Assembly: GCA_947493695.1 (NCBI GenBank)
Contig: CANLSF010000007.1
Location: 372,001 to 436,000, forward strand
Reading direction: 5' to 3'
DNA length: 64,000 bases
From: an uncultured Kiloniellaceae bacterium
GTDB taxonomy: Bacteria; Pseudomonadota; Alphaproteobacteria; Kiloniellales; Kiloniellaceae
A program made the position numbers and the translations under genes. The notes beneath the pieces are model-generated. The model saw nothing but the letters and a program-made list of their open reading frames with translations. It was not told where the DNA came from and made no database searches. Shown here piece by piece: positions 9,001 through 17,763 of the stretch. How positions within the stretch are numbered: position 1 is the first letter of the stretch; every line of letters begins with the position of its first letter.

Positions 9001-9894
9001 GTCAGATATGCCTGCCACACACCGACAGAGGAGCGCTGGTTCAAATGCGTGATGCGCGCGGCACCGGCGGAAAACGAGCGGATCGGCGCCTTGCTGCTGC
9101 ACATCAACATCACCGGCGAAGTGCAACTGGAGCGCTCCATGGAATCCGCCCGGAAGCTGGCGGAGGAGGCCAGCCTGGCAAAATCGAGCTTCCTCGCCAA
9201 CATGAGCCACGAACTGCGAACGCCCTTGAATGCGATTATCGGATTTTCCGAGATGATCTCCTCGGAAACCTACGGGCTCCACAGCCATCCGAAGTATGCG
9301 GAATACGGTCGTGACATCAGTGGTGCAGCGAGCCACTTGCTCCATATGATCAACCACATTCTCGATCTCTCGAAGATCGAGTCAGGCCGGCTGGAGTTAA
9401 ACGAAAAGCTTGTCGACGTCGTCGCCTGTCAGCGCTCCGTCTTCAAGCTCTTTGAGCAGGGCGCGCGACTGCAGGAAGTAAAACTGGTGAAGCGGATCCC
9501 AAGATCACTCCCTCAACTTGTTGCGGACGAAGGGGCCATCAACCAGATTCTGATCAACCTGATCGGTAATGCGATTAAGTTCTCTGATGCCGGGGGACGC
9601 GTCATCTGCAGTGCGAAAATTGACAAAAGGACCGGCAACCTGATCCTTGAGGTCGTCGATAACGGCGTCGGCATCCCCAAGAAGGAGCTGAAGCGCATCA
9701 TGGAACCTTTCGCCCAGGTCCGTTCGACACTGACCAGCAACAATTCCGGGGTCGGCCTGGGGCTGTCCCTCGTCAATGGGCTCGCCAACCTGCATCAGGC
9801 CAAGATGAAAATTCACAGTGAAGTGGGCAAAGGCACCCGCGTTTCGATTGTCTTCCCTCGCGAACGCGTCCGGGAACTCACCATCGCCGAATAA
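6094..9894 (+). CDS. CheB-CheR-PAS-histidine kinase sensor protein
   Basis: 1266-residue fusion. Residues about 45-230 are a CheB methylesterase domain without a receiver, with catalytic Ser in GASAGG, His in AQHLSP and Asp in GTGSDGARG. Residues about 240-510 are a CheR methyltransferase (SFFRDP, SAM-binding [22 protein letters not shown]). Residues about 690-742 form a heptad-like coil of repeated SNEELQS units. Two PAS domains follow (about 755 and 885), then HisKA with SHELRTPLN near 1035 and an HATPase ending near 1260 ([23 protein letters not shown]). It has no C-terminal receiver. It is probably cytoplasmic and signals in a chemotaxis-like or stress pathway. The ATG at 6094 lacks a good ribosome site; TTG at 6178 (leading into VTKKRKPK) is an alternative start that removes an atypical hydrophobic leader. 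Confidence 0.88.
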   Translation: MIILVIVKIHQSTVVSIFILQVEPNLSELGAAIVTKKRKPKTGVSIVGVGASAGGLEALRDFVGELSEGTNICFVIAQHLSPSHRSMLMELLARETHLEVKELSRNQRPRPGVILITPPNRHVELQNGWLTVRTPKIKTGPQPSVDLLFASLALECEEQSTGVVFSGTGSDGARGVQAIKAAGGITFAQDETAKYNGMPNAAIATGCVDLILPPAEVARRIPHLLERSERQNLLRAHERVTSSDTYIEICAVIRTHTGIDFTNYRSSTILRRLTRRMTLLHLPDLESYLSLLSSDSSEIDRVVRELLIGVTSFFRDPKVWEAMEDPVTKLIQSKGDRESIRIWIPGCSSGEEPYSFAILVAEVMRKLGRHLKVQIFASDLDTDALALGRRGIYPAAVAEQMDPLILQRYFTQVASEFSINQIIREMIVFSRHNVTQDPPFSRVDMISCRNLFIYFTPDLQRRILERFHYALNHRGTLLLGKSEAVSELGDLFELEDRVHKIFRAAGARSSPFQPSAFTPLKERTLREGANLTKRPRSREIRANEAIAKHFGPPTVIVDPADKPIHIAGAIKPYLQVPTGSSQFDVFSLIDDELRAELRALLLRSRREGVIVRSRIHTADFEGDKWQYRIVIHPYRDEETAEDLSLIAFMTVRALLEQNEGAEVEESGKLDQVKELEHELLAMREHLHTMVSELETSNEELQSLNEELQSSNEELQSTNEELETSNEELQSTNEELTTVNEEIIVKSDALNEANSFQSSILESISSAVIVADQTLRVQRFNAAATKVFELERLGVGEPLASIKAQFRMPDLVPLVEDVIQSGRPRNKRVRDRQQDRFYELQVHPCLNEQKRIIGAVLTLSDVTRLAKANVTLRQHRSELAEEMILRKAILDSTPAQIAVLDKVGKIIVVNQAWREFGRLNDAKDESYGVGTNYLGVCENPAHADPDETKDASEVASKLREILNGEATYAAVRYACHTPTEERWFKCVMRAAPAENERIGALLLHINITGEVQLERSMESARKLAEEASLAKSSFLANMSHELRTPLNAIIGFSEMISSETYGLHSHPKYAEYGRDISGAASHLLHMINHILDLSKIESGRLELNEKLVDVVACQRSVFKLFEQGARLQEVKLVKRIPRSLPQLVADEGAINQILINLIGNAIKFSDAGGRVICSAKIDKRTGNLILEVVDNGVGIPKKELKRIMEPFAQVRSTLTSNNSGVGLGLSLVNGLANLHQAKMKIHSEVGKGTRVSIVFPRERVRELTIAE

Positions 9895-9945
9895 CCCGGC
9901 GATTCACGCAGATCTCTCTCGTGACACTCTCCAACAAAGGAAGAA

Positions 9946-9967
9946 GGAGGACCCCGCAGGGCCCTCC
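9946..9967 (-). terminator. Probable terminator of the phoD-like gene
   Basis: On the reverse strand GGAGG and CCTCC enclose a second pairing of CCC with GGG, followed by a pyrimidine-rich TTCTTCC tail. It lies 27 bases beyond the stop of the phosphatase gene. The T run is interrupted, so the call is moderate. Confidence 0.45.
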
Positions 9968-9993
9968 GTTGCAGTCAAAAGGAACAGCGTGCG

Positions 9994-11574
9994 TCAGGAG
10001 CGTTTGGGTTGAAGCGTCACGCTGTAGAGATCCTGGTCGTCAATGTCTTTCAGAGTGACCTTCATCTCTTCGCTTTCACCGTCGATGTCGACCCGGCCGA
10101 AGAACTGCAGCTTTTCGCTCGGCGGCAGGTTGGCCTTGCCGCCCGGATTCTTGGTGAACTTCACTTCCGGGCCGAAAGTGTTGTCCATGACGCCCGGCCC
10201 AAAGGAGCCCGCATGGATCGGACCTGACACAAACTCCCAGAAAGGCATGAAGTCCTGGAACTGGGCTTTGTTCGGGTTGTAGTAGTGGGCGGCCGTGTAG
10301 TGGACATCGGCGGTCAGCCAGACCGTATTGTCGATTTTGCTGTTCTTGATGAAGCGCAGCAGCTCGGCAATATCGTGCTCGCGGCCGAGCACCGGACCGT
10401 CACCGTTCGCACCGTTCTCGAAGGTGTTCTTTTCCTTCCAGTTGTCATAGACGATCAGGCCCAGCGGCATATCGCTGGCAACCACTTTCCAGGTCGCGTT
10501 AGAGGCGAGCATTTCACGCTTCAGCCACCGCAGCTGCTGCGCACCCAGGAAGGCGGTTTCGGCCGATTGTTCAGTCTGATTGTTGGCGCTGTTCGGACCG
10601 CGATAGCTGCGCAGATCCAGGAAGAAAATATCCAGTGAGGGACCATAGCTGATCTTGCGGTAGATCCGCTCCGGCTCATTCGGATGGCTGCGCAGTGGCA
10701 TATACTCGTGGAAAGCCTGCGCACCGCGGGCGAACAGAAGCGATGCACTCTTGACCTTGTAACGATCATCGGAGATCAGCATTTCGCCAGGGAACCAGTT
10801 GTTCACCACCTCATGGTCGTCCCACTGGGCCAGCATCGGGACCTGGGCATTGAAGTTGCGAACGTTCTCGTCGAGCAGATTGTATTTATAGTTGCCGCGG
10901 AACTCGGCCAGGGTCTCGGCGACCTTCGACTTTTCCTCGGTCACCAGGTTCTTCCACATGGTGCCGTCCGGCAGCTCTTTCTGGGCCTCGATCGGGCCGT
11001 CGGCATAGATGGTGTCCCCGGAATGGATGAAGAAATCCGGGTCGTTCTCCTGCATGGTCTTGTAGCCACGCATGCCGCCCCAGTCTTCGTTGATACCCCA
11101 GCCCTGCCCGGCGGTATCGCCGGACCAGACGAAGCTGATGTCCCGCTTCGCGGCAGGCGAAGTGCGCAGGCGGCCGGTCATCGGTTCGCTCGAGCTCTTG
11201 ACATTGTCCAGATCCTGCCACTGCGCCCGATAAAAGACATCCTGCCCGGCAGGCAGATCCCTGAGGGTCATCTTCGCGGTGAAATCGCTATCTTCGAGCG
11301 CGGCAGGCCCCCGCAGCAACTGACCGTTTTTGAAAGACTCGGTGGTCGAAACCTCAACCATCAAACGTGAAGGCTTATCGGTCCGGGCCCAGATCACGCC
11401 ACCATCGGCGGAGATGTCACCGCTTTGAATACCGTGTGTGAACTGCGGGCGATTGGACTGCGCAATCGCGGGCGTGGGAAAGGACTTGGCTGCGAGAAGG
11501 CCGGCGGCGGCGGTTCCACCGACCAGTACCGAACGGCGGCTGAAGTCGCGCGAATAGGACTTGGATTTCTTCAT
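9994..11574 (-). CDS. phoD: PhoD-type alkaline phosphatase, Tat-exported
   Basis: 526-residue metallophosphoesterase of the PhoD family, expected to hydrolyse phosphodiesters or phosphomonoesters in the periplasm. The N terminus is a Tat signal: FSRRSVLVGGTAAAGLLAAK then TPAIAQ. The PhoD N-terminal beta domain (TQ-like start FTHGIQSGDISADGGVIWAR) is followed by the metal-binding core WSGDTAGQG, HSGDTIYADGP, QWDDHEVVNNW, LDLRSYRG and TADVHYTA. I start it at the ATG 11572-11574 because GGAGC lies upstream at good spacing and the twin arginines fall at the right distance. The frame extends to 11667 without signal-like sequence. No Pho box was recognised. Confidence 0.88.
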   Translation of the reverse strand: MKKSKSYSRDFSRRSVLVGGTAAAGLLAAKSFPTPAIAQSNRPQFTHGIQSGDISADGGVIWARTDKPSRLMVEVSTTESFKNGQLLRGPAALEDSDFTAKMTLRDLPAGQDVFYRAQWQDLDNVKSSSEPMTGRLRTSPAAKRDISFVWSGDTAGQGWGINEDWGGMRGYKTMQENDPDFFIHSGDTIYADGPIEAQKELPDGTMWKNLVTEEKSKVAETLAEFRGNYKYNLLDENVRNFNAQVPMLAQWDDHEVVNNWFPGEMLISDDRYKVKSASLLFARGAQAFHEYMPLRSHPNEPERIYRKISYGPSLDIFFLDLRSYRGPNSANNQTEQSAETAFLGAQQLRWLKREMLASNATWKVVASDMPLGLIVYDNWKEKNTFENGANGDGPVLGREHDIAELLRFIKNSKIDNTVWLTADVHYTAAHYYNPNKAQFQDFMPFWEFVSGPIHAGSFGPGVMDNTFGPEVKFTKNPGGKANLPPSEKLQFFGRVDIDGESEEMKVTLKDIDDQDLYSVTLQPKRS

Positions 11575-11731
11575 GACTGGAAGCTCCCTGGATTGTCTCA
11601 GGATTATGACTCTGCGGGCGAGCGGCCTTGATGCGCCTGCCGCATGAATCCTGTTTGACGGAAGCATGAAGTTTTAATGTCGTACCTGAGCGATAGGGCG
11701 TCAGGCGAGGAACGCCCCCAATTTCCCGCGC

Positions 11732-13360
11732 CTACATCTGCGGCGCTTTTGTAAAAGTCTCGAAGCTCTCGCGCGACCCGTTGTAGATATTCAGATCCAC
11801 CACCGATTCGACCCCTGGCAGTTTCGCCGTGCCCAGCAGCCATATACGATACCCGGGCGCGCCCTCGGGCAAGGCCGGTGTCGAGTTATCAAAGTCCTTA
11901 ATCCAGAGTGGTTTCGCCGCAAGGTCTTCCGGCAGTTGCAGTTCGTCAATGATCTCCCGGTTGATGAAGAGCATGGCCTCACGTCCGGTCTTTTCCTCGA
12001 TGATCCCCACAAAGGCGCGCACGGCGGCGAAGTACTCTGCTTCGTTCTCGTCGGTAATCTCGGTATCATAGGTATTGCGTGCCAGCCCGACTGCCGGCGG
12101 AAATACCCGCGCAGTCTCTTTGTCGCCGATGGCCGCCAGGAAGCTCTCCGCCTGCACCTCAGGCGACTGTCCGAAGCGGAAGAAGTGGTAGAATCCGAGG
12201 GCAACGTCATCCTTCTTCTCAAAGGCGCTGTAGTCCTGCCAGTAGGTCTCAACCATGCGATCCAGGGATTTGCCGTAGGTCGCACGCAAAATCGCGAAGC
12301 GAAGGTTTCCCTGATGCAGAGCGGCCCAGTCGATTGACTTCTGAAAGTGCGAGGCGTCGATGCCGAAGATCCGACTCTCCCCGCTTTCGCGGACCTGCGC
12401 GGCGATCGGCTTCACCGGAACGACCTTCCCCGGCTTTACGTCAAACTTGCTGACCTTGACCAGCGCCCGGCTGTAGCCAAGTGACCAGGTCAGATCATTA
12501 CCTTTCGCAAGCGCGCCGGTCACGTCGTAGCTCGCCTGCTGGAAGCCGCCCTGCGGCAGCCGGATCGATTTCTTCATGCCGCCAAATGCAAAGAACAGTC
12601 CCTGCGCGCTGACAGGCGCCTTGGCGGTCACGAGACGCTTCGCGCTTGGCCGCAGGCTCATGCTTTGCCCCACCCGGTAGCCGCCTTCATCGAAGAAACT
12701 CACCTTGATCGGGACGTCATTTTTCTTGGTCATGCCCGTCAGGCGCAGCCGGAGCAAAACCCTGCGCTCGCCGTATAGGCTTTCGCGGTTGATCGGGGCG
12801 GCGCGTTCCAGGCCCGGCACGGGCACCGCGCGCAGCGTTACGCTTGACGGGACTTCCCGTACGCTGACGCTCGGCGCAACCGAGGGTGCGGTGCCCGATG
12901 AAGCATCCGGCGCCGTGGTTGTTTGCGCATGGGCCGTGCCACCGAAGGAGAAATTCCAGCTGTTGCGTTCAAGCGGCGCAAAGGTCTCCGGATCAACCAG
13001 GCGTTCCTCACCCGCCGGTGAGACCGCTACAGGGCGGGGTGCGTTGTCCGCGTCTTTAAGACCCGAGGCGATGGAATTGATCAGCGCCGGCGCACTGATC
13101 CCGATGATCAGAGCCTGCCGCAGGGACCTCTCGCCAAAGGCGAAGGCCAGGATTGCCCCGATTACAAAGAAGATCGCGAGCCCTAGGTATATTCCGTAGG
13201 CCGGTTCCGGCGTGTAGGGATTATCCACATAGGTCGCCGCCAGCCGCGAAAGTGTCGGCAGCATACCGCCCGTGCCGGCCACAATGGCTGGAAGTATAAA
13301 TTGGGACAAAGCACTGTTATCGCGGACCTCCGGCCCCATTGCATCAGCTATCTGCGCCAT
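11732..13360 (-). CDS. Membrane protein with a degenerate GH25 (lysozyme-like) domain
   Basis: 542 residues. Near the N terminus are hydrophobic segments around 22-36, 55-75 (YGIYLGLAIFFVIGAILAFA) and 82-98. An Ala/Ser/Thr/Pro-rich linker, a beta-rich middle region (about 190-330) and a C-terminal domain like glycoside hydrolase family 25 (about 345-535) follow. The GH25 start GIDASHFQKSIDWAAL, the ILRATYGKSLD strand and LGFYHFFRFG are clear. The family normally carries a D-x-E pair after the next strand (PP.LD.E); here that position reads FPPAVGLARNTYD, so the second acid is absent. It may bind rather than cut peptidoglycan. No partner gene is apparent. Confidence 0.75.
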   Translation of the reverse strand: MAQIADAMGPEVRDNSALSQFILPAIVAGTGGMLPTLSRLAATYVDNPYTPEPAYGIYLGLAIFFVIGAILAFAFGERSLRQALIIGISAPALINSIASGLKDADNAPRPVAVSPAGEERLVDPETFAPLERNSWNFSFGGTAHAQTTTAPDASSGTAPSVAPSVSVREVPSSVTLRAVPVPGLERAAPINRESLYGERRVLLRLRLTGMTKKNDVPIKVSFFDEGGYRVGQSMSLRPSAKRLVTAKAPVSAQGLFFAFGGMKKSIRLPQGGFQQASYDVTGALAKGNDLTWSLGYSRALVKVSKFDVKPGKVVPVKPIAAQVRESGESRIFGIDASHFQKSIDWAALHQGNLRFAILRATYGKSLDRMVETYWQDYSAFEKKDDVALGFYHFFRFGQSPEVQAESFLAAIGDKETARVFPPAVGLARNTYDTEITDENEAEYFAAVRAFVGIIEEKTGREAMLFINREIIDELQLPEDLAAKPLWIKDFDNSTPALPEGAPGYRIWLLGTAKLPGVESVVDLNIYNGSRESFETFTKAPQM

Positions 13361-13662
13361 AACAAACTCTCCCCGATTTTTCCCTCAAGCCCTTATAGTA
13401 ATTGAATATTAACCATAATCACAGCCGAAAAGAGATAAGTACGCCCGGAACTGATGGTTATTTGGTGTGTTATAGGCGCGGAGCAGAAGGATTATTGCCG
13501 CCTATTTAGGGGATTGGAACACGGCTTGAGCGGCACCAAAGGCACGCGGTACAGGGCCAGAGCCTGTTTATCCACCCGGGTGCTCTGAAGGCATGAAGCT
13601 CATGACCGGCTGCCATCTGCGCTTATCGGCATCGCTCTTCAGAAAAACGGCTTGTCATTCAC
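13361..13662. other. Intergenic region, no gene seen
   Basis: About 300 bases between the divergent GH25-like and ArsR genes. It must hold both promoters. No RNA gene or repeat was recognised. Confidence 0.4.
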
Positions 13663-13678
13663 ATAAGTGCATGCTTAT
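13663..13678. promoter_or_regulatory. Possible ArsR operator
   Basis: ATAAGTGCATGCTTAT has perfect ATAAG/CTTAT arms and lies nine bases before the ArsR start codon. ArsR regulators usually bind imperfect palindromes in their own promoter, so autorepression is plausible. Inferred by position and symmetry only. Confidence 0.45.
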
Positions 13679-13686
13679 ATTTAATC

Positions 13687-14001
13687 ATGACCGAGAATGA
13701 CATATTCAAAGCCCTCGCCGATCCGACCCGACGCTCGATCTTCGAAAAACTTGCGGGCGGCCGTATGAATGCCAGCGCATTGCGCGAAGGCATGGAGATC
13801 AGCCAACCGGCCATGTCCCAGCACCTTTCCGTGCTGCGCACCGCGGGATTGCTGCGGAAAGAGCGTAAGGGGCGCTTCGTGAACTATGAAGTGGATCCGG
13901 AAGGTTTGGCGCTCATCGCCGGTTGGCTAGGAAAGTATCGGGCCTACTGGCCTGAGCGGATCGGCGCTTTGAAGATTTTGCTGAAGGACATGGACCAATG
14001 A
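13687..14001 (+). CDS. ArsR-family transcriptional regulator
   Basis: 104-residue winged-helix protein beginning with the canonical FKALADPTRRSIFEKLAGG, followed by the recognition helix region ISQPAMSQHLSVLRTAGLL and wing RKGRFVNYEVDPEGL. It lacks the metal-binding CxC motif of arsenic or zinc sensors. It belongs to the subgroup commonly paired with SRPBCC/AHSA1 proteins, where the regulator senses something other than metal. The stop overlaps the next gene (ATGA), so the pair is translationally coupled. The palindrome at 13663-13678 suggests autoregulation. Confidence 0.88.
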   Translation: MTENDIFKALADPTRRSIFEKLAGGRMNASALREGMEISQPAMSQHLSVLRTAGLLRKERKGRFVNYEVDPEGLALIAGWLGKYRAYWPERIGALKILLKDMDQ

Positions 14002-14387
14002 GCGAACTAGAGGCTGACGATCAGACCCGCGAAGACAAGACAGCGGACGAAGAAACGGCGGATTTGACGCTTGAGTACCAACTCGACGCGCCACCGGAGA
14101 AAGTCTGGCGCGCACTCAGCCTTCCCGCGTTTCGCGAGACCTGGCTACCGGGACGGGATCTGCAGGATGAAACGCCTGTTTCCGCTGAACCAGGCACGGA
14201 AATCAGCTACCGGATGAAAGAGGATGAACCGCCCTTCCTGGAAAGCCAGGTCACCTTTCAGATTCGACCGGATGGTGACGGCGGCACGCGTCTCCGGGTG
14301 ATCCATGTTCTCGTGGACGAAGCGGAGACGCGCCTCCCCCTCAAGGCTGCGAACGGCAACCGGCCCGTCATGATGCGCGCGGCCTGA
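13998..14387 (+). CDS. SRPBCC/AHSA1-like protein
   Basis: 129 residues. After a charged N terminus (about 25 residues) comes the START/SRPBCC opening [19 protein letters not shown] and RETWLPG, with the beta strands [16 protein letters not shown] and [11 protein letters not shown]. This fold binds hydrophobic ligands or acts as a chaperone cofactor. The protein is shorter than most AHSA1 proteins, ending soon after the last strand without the long C-terminal helix; the final [16 protein letters not shown] replaces it. It is coupled to the ArsR gene by a 4-bp overlap, which is the usual arrangement of this pair. Confidence 0.75.
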   Translation: MSELEADDQTREDKTADEETADLTLEYQLDAPPEKVWRALSLPAFRETWLPGRDLQDETPVSAEPGTEISYRMKEDEPPFLESQVTFQIRPDGDGGTRLRVIHVLVDEAETRLPLKAANGNRPVMMRAA

Positions 14388-14433
14388 CGCCCCACCGATC
14401 AACATAATCCAACCGAAAGACAGGAGTTCGCCG

Positions 14434-15048
14434 ATGCGCGAAGCGATGCAGCTCGTCCCTATGGTGGTCGAGCAATCAAGCCGGGGTGAACGCTCCTTCG
14501 ATATCTACTCAAGACTCCTGCGCGAGCGGATCATCTTCCTGAATGGTGAGGTCAATGACGGGGTCTCCGCGCTGGTCTGTGCGCAGTTGCTCTTTCTGGA
14601 AGCCGAGAACCCGAAGAAACCCATACAACTCTATATCAATTCGCCCGGCGGCGTGATCACCAGCGGCTTCGCGATGTACGACACCATGCAATACATCCGT
14701 GCGCCGGTGCATACGCTCTGCATGGGAACCGCCCGTTCCATGGGTTCATTCCTGCTGATGGCGGGCGAGCCGGGCGAACGCGCGGCCCTGCCCAACGCCA
14801 GCCTGCACGTTCATCAACCGCTGGGCGGCGTTCAGGGACAGGTGTCGGACATCCTTATCCATGCCGAGGAGATACAAAAATCCAAACGCAGCGTCACCAG
14901 GCTTTACGCCGAGCACTGCGGACGCAGCTTCGAGGAGGTCGAGCGCACCCTCGACCGGGATCACTTCATGACGGCAGAAGAAGCACTGGAATGGGGCCTG
15001 ATCGACCGGGTTCTGCAGGAACGGGAAGTCGAGAACGGTCGGGAATAG
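14434..15048 (+). CDS. ClpP-family serine protease
   Basis: 204 residues resembling the ClpP proteolytic subunit. The catalytic triad can be traced: Ser in GTARSMGSF, His in LHVHQPLGG and Asp in [16 protein letters not shown] and SAEE-like [12 protein letters not shown] are also present. ARS replaces the AAS/ASS usually found before the catalytic Ser-Met-Gly. There is no clpX or tig neighbour, so this is probably a second, accessory ClpP (ClpP2-like) rather than the housekeeping copy. AGGAG sits about ten bases before the ATG. It may degrade specific substrates with a Clp ATPase encoded elsewhere. It follows the ArsR-SRPBCC pair after 46 bases and could be read through with it. Confidence 0.85.
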   Translation: MREAMQLVPMVVEQSSRGERSFDIYSRLLRERIIFLNGEVNDGVSALVCAQLLFLEAENPKKPIQLYINSPGGVITSGFAMYDTMQYIRAPVHTLCMGTARSMGSFLLMAGEPGERAALPNASLHVHQPLGGVQGQVSDILIHAEEIQKSKRSVTRLYAEHCGRSFEEVERTLDRDHFMTAEEALEWGLIDRVLQEREVENGRE

Positions 15049-15491
15049 CCTTAGGACCATATGCTAACGCAGAATCGGCATGAAACGAACACGCCCGGGA
15101 CACTCCTGACCCTCCGGCGACATCGCAAATGAGCATACCGCAGGGCCGGTGAAGGATATGGCCGGTGTCAGGAAAGACCGGGATTCTGGTCCTCCCCGAA
15201 CCGCGCGCGCTTGGGTTGTAGTGTCTGGACTCCCGCAGATCATTGAATTTTCGAGGATATTCCCCATATCCGAAGAATAGGTATTGCATTCCTTTAATGC
15301 GGCCTGAATGATCGGCAAAGCGATTAGCTCAACGATCCCCTCACAACTTGAACTGAGTCATTCACGCAAAAAAGCGGTGCGGCATGCACAGCCTTAACTG
15401 GTCTTGCGCGCCAGCCTACAGGTGGCCGGCCGCGCAGCGGGATGAAACAAGCCACCGACGACACCTTGAACCCAAGCAGAGGACTCATGAA
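15049..15491. other. Intergenic region, no convincing gene
   Basis: A reverse open frame of 84 codons (15064-15318) has no ribosome site and unnatural composition, and I do not accept it. The end of the region holds the ribosome site of the next small gene (AGAGGA near 15478). No RNA or repeat was recognised. Confidence 0.35.
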
Positions 15492-15671
15492 ATGTTGAAG
15501 ACTGCAAAATCGAAAGCCGAGGAGCAGTTCGCCGCGACCCAGAAGAAGGACCGGCAGGCCCTGGATGACAAAGAGAAAGCCCAGCGCAAGGGTGCAGAAC
15601 ACACGGCGAAACTGCGGGCGCTCCGCCTCGCCAAAGAAGCGGCTGATAAGGAAGAAAAAGACAATGGCTAG
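15492..15671 (+). CDS. Small charged helical protein (59 aa), unknown
   Basis: Begins MLKTAKSKAEEQFAATQKKD and continues as an almost uninterrupted Lys/Glu/Ala helix to KEAADKEEKDNG. AGAGGA lies eight bases before the ATG; the frame upstream to 15384 reads poorly and is not credible. The composition suggests a single long amphipathic or charged helix, perhaps a nucleic-acid- or ribosome-associated stress protein, but that is guesswork. Its stop overlaps the start of the next gene (ATGGCTAG), showing coupled translation of the two small proteins. Confidence 0.7.
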   Translation: MLKTAKSKAEEQFAATQKKDRQALDDKEKAQRKGAEHTAKLRALRLAKEAADKEEKDNG

Positions 15672-15837
15672 AGCACCGAACTACAGTTTCGAACGCAAAG
15701 AACGCGAGCGTTTAAGCGCAGAAAAGAAGGCCAAGCGGGCCGCTGCAAAAAAGGAAGCCAAGGAGAAAAAACTGGCGGAATCCGAAACTGACGCGCCAAA
15801 CAACGACCAAGCGCCATTATCGCCCACACCCGAGTGA
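15664..15837 (+). CDS. Small basic protein (57 aa), unknown
   Basis: Starts MARAPNYSFERKERERLSAE, then KKAKRAAAKKEAKEKK, and ends with an acidic/proline tail NNDQAPLSPTPE. It is strongly basic in the first two thirds. AAGGAAG lies upstream within the end of the preceding gene, and the ATG overlaps that gene's stop by eight bases. The N-terminal APNY.FERKERER pattern looks like a conserved short motif rather than random sequence. Possibly a nucleic-acid-binding partner of the preceding helical protein. No domain recognised. Confidence 0.7.
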   Translation: MARAPNYSFERKERERLSAEKKAKRAAAKKEAKEKKLAESETDAPNNDQAPLSPTPE

Positions 15838-16056
15838 CGACGCACTAGGTTAGGAACTCATATTCCGATCTTGCGGGATCCTTCGAAAATAGATCCGATG
15901 CAGTATTTACATCACGGAAGAAACTGCATCTTCACCGCTTCGGTATGGAAAGTCAGACGGAGATCGCCAATCGGCGTCAATCATCCTTGGACGCCACAGC
16001 AACGCCACTGCATTTAAGTGGCCTGCCCCTTCCCCAAATTAAAGAGATACAGAGCA

Positions 16057-16287
16057 ATGGCGCGTAGCAAAACCAAAGGCAAGCTTGCCGGATTTACAAT
16101 GTTCAACGTCACCTATGAAGACGGTACAGTGACGTCAAACCGGCGCGTGTCGAGCGAGTTGCTCGACCAGTCCTTCGGCGACTCCCTCCAGAACCTGGCC
16201 CGCACGGCCATCGAAGACCAGGACAACGAAATCGCCCAGCGATCCGGCCAGCGTCGCGCCAAGATCAAATCCATCCTTCAGGCTTAA
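16057..16287 (+). CDS. Hypothetical protein (76 aa)
   Basis: MARSKTKGKLAGFTMFNVTY followed by EDGTVTSNRRVSSELLDQS and a C-terminal RSGQRRAKIKSILQA. The first part predicts two beta strands (FTMFNVTYEDGTVTSNRRV), the second an alpha helix with a basic end. AAAGAG lies about ten bases before the ATG; a longer frame from 16018 has no ribosome site. It resembles small conserved alphaproteobacterial proteins of unknown role, but I cannot name the family. It stands alone in the same direction as the two preceding small genes. Confidence 0.65.
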   Translation: MARSKTKGKLAGFTMFNVTYEDGTVTSNRRVSSELLDQSFGDSLQNLARTAIEDQDNEIAQRSGQRRAKIKSILQA

Positions 16288-16361
16288 CGGATCTCTCCCA
16301 CGCCATCTCAAGCCATCGCGCTAGCCGTCACGTCCGGTGGGGCCTGCCCTCGCACGTCACC

Positions 16362-17750
16362 TCAGCCCGGCCAGAGTTCGGTCTGAGGATGGAACTGCGA
16401 CCAGGCGAACCAGAAGGCCTGATGACTGCCCAGATCGGAGCCATCCGCATCCACGGCTTTGATGCCACCGGCTTCGAGCTGCAGACGGACGTTTTCAAAA
16501 GCGATCTCATCGCCTTGTTGCAGCGCCACCATCGCCCGGCTGCGCTGAAACGCTACCGCTTTGCCGGACGCAGTCAGAACGCCGATGATGTCCTCATGAA
16601 CCGGCAGCCGCGGATCGACATCGCCAACCGGAAAGATCGGTCCGTCCGCATCCCGGCCGTTACGGAAATCGGGATCGCGGCCCAGCGCATATCTTTCCAG
16701 CAGCACGGTCGTCTCAGGATGTGTCTTCTTCCAGGTTCCCCAGTCGGTGGTGACGACAGAGGCTTGCTTGAGCTGCAGCTTCCGCTTCGCAAGCGGTCCG
16801 GTCACGGCCTTGCCCAGAAAGGTGTCGAACACGGAAAGACTTGTAAGGTCGTACATCACCTTGTTGGAACGAATGAGCAGACCGGAGGTGCGCAGGACCG
16901 GCCGCTCGATGCCCAGGGGCAACTGATCGGTGAAGTAAGCCTGCGCTGCGCCGCAGAGGGTGCAGTAGGGTATGCCGAGATGCCGGCCGCCCAGGGTATC
17001 ATTCACCATCTCGCGCACTTCCATGATGCGCCGCGGATAAGCCCGGGCCTCGCCATTCACCACAATCCCGAAAACGACGTCCTCGTCTTTCAGCCAGGTC
17101 GCCTCTTCTGCAGAGCTGACCTCGGGATTGTCGGCCGCGGGGATGCAGTTGCAGACTTCATCCGTCGTGTCATACGCGCGATCATCGATCAGGACGCCAC
17201 CCCAGGAAACCATCCGCCAGTCGATATCGCCTTCGACAAAGATGTCATCCCAGCCGGGCACGACATTGGTAAAGATCGCGCGCTTGGCCTCTAGGTAGTC
17301 AGGCGGCGCCGGAATGTCCCAGGCGATAAGATGATCGGTCACCGCGCCCCAATAGTCCGCCGCCTGCAAGTCTTTCCCCAGCAGTTGGGAAGCTGCGACA
17401 GCGAGGTCCCTGTGCAGTTCACGATCGGCGATAAAGCGCATCAGGTCGGCAATAATCCAGGCAACGCGCGGATCTTTTGACTCCGCGATTTCGTTCAGCG
17501 CGATCGTCTGATCCCGGCCCCAGGCCGATTGGGTGATGGAGTCGATAAAGGCAACCTGCACGGCAGACTTAAGCCACGGCGAAAGCGGACCTTGCGGTAC
17601 AGCGGGAGGGTTGCCGAATTCCTCGATCACGTACGCCGGTAGCGGCGCCGCCGCCTCCTGAGCCCGCAACGCAGTGCCCCAGAAGAGCGAGAGCATTGCC
17701 AGCGACGCAAGTAACAAGACGCGGAATTGAAGGTTAACTGCCTGTGCCAT
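16362..17750 (-). CDS. DUF3179 domain-containing exported protein
   Basis: 462 residues with an N-terminal signal or anchor (VLLLASLAMLSLFWGTALRAQEA). The C-terminal two thirds match DUF3179: VVFGIVVNGEARAYPRRIM, VNDTLGGRHLGIPYCTLCGAA, LLIRSNKVMYDLTSLSVFD and ASVVTTDWGTWKKTHPETTVL. The CxxC (CTLC) is characteristic and a second Cys pair (EVCNC) lies upstream. The domain is of unknown function and is typically periplasmic. No operon partner on the same strand. A structured 178-bp repeat element lies immediately upstream of its start (17764-17941). Confidence 0.85.
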   Translation of the reverse strand: MAQAVNLQFRVLLLASLAMLSLFWGTALRAQEAAAPLPAYVIEEFGNPPAVPQGPLSPWLKSAVQVAFIDSITQSAWGRDQTIALNEIAESKDPRVAWIIADLMRFIADRELHRDLAVAASQLLGKDLQAADYWGAVTDHLIAWDIPAPPDYLEAKRAIFTNVVPGWDDIFVEGDIDWRMVSWGGVLIDDRAYDTTDEVCNCIPAADNPEVSSAEEATWLKDEDVVFGIVVNGEARAYPRRIMEVREMVNDTLGGRHLGIPYCTLCGAAQAYFTDQLPLGIERPVLRTSGLLIRSNKVMYDLTSLSVFDTFLGKAVTGPLAKRKLQLKQASVVTTDWGTWKKTHPETTVLLERYALGRDPDFRNGRDADGPIFPVGDVDPRLPVHEDIIGVLTASGKAVAFQRSRAMVALQQGDEIAFENVRLQLEAGGIKAVDADGSDLGSHQAFWFAWSQFHPQTELWPG

Positions 17751-17763
17751 AGAGGGCCCCTTG

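Noticed and set aside
8365-9357. 330-codon reverse frame inside the sensor kinase gene
   Set aside because: Shadow of PAS and HisKA coding sequence.
15064-15318. 84-codon reverse frame in the gap after the ClpP-like gene
   Set aside because: No ribosome site, unusual composition, no recognisable motif.
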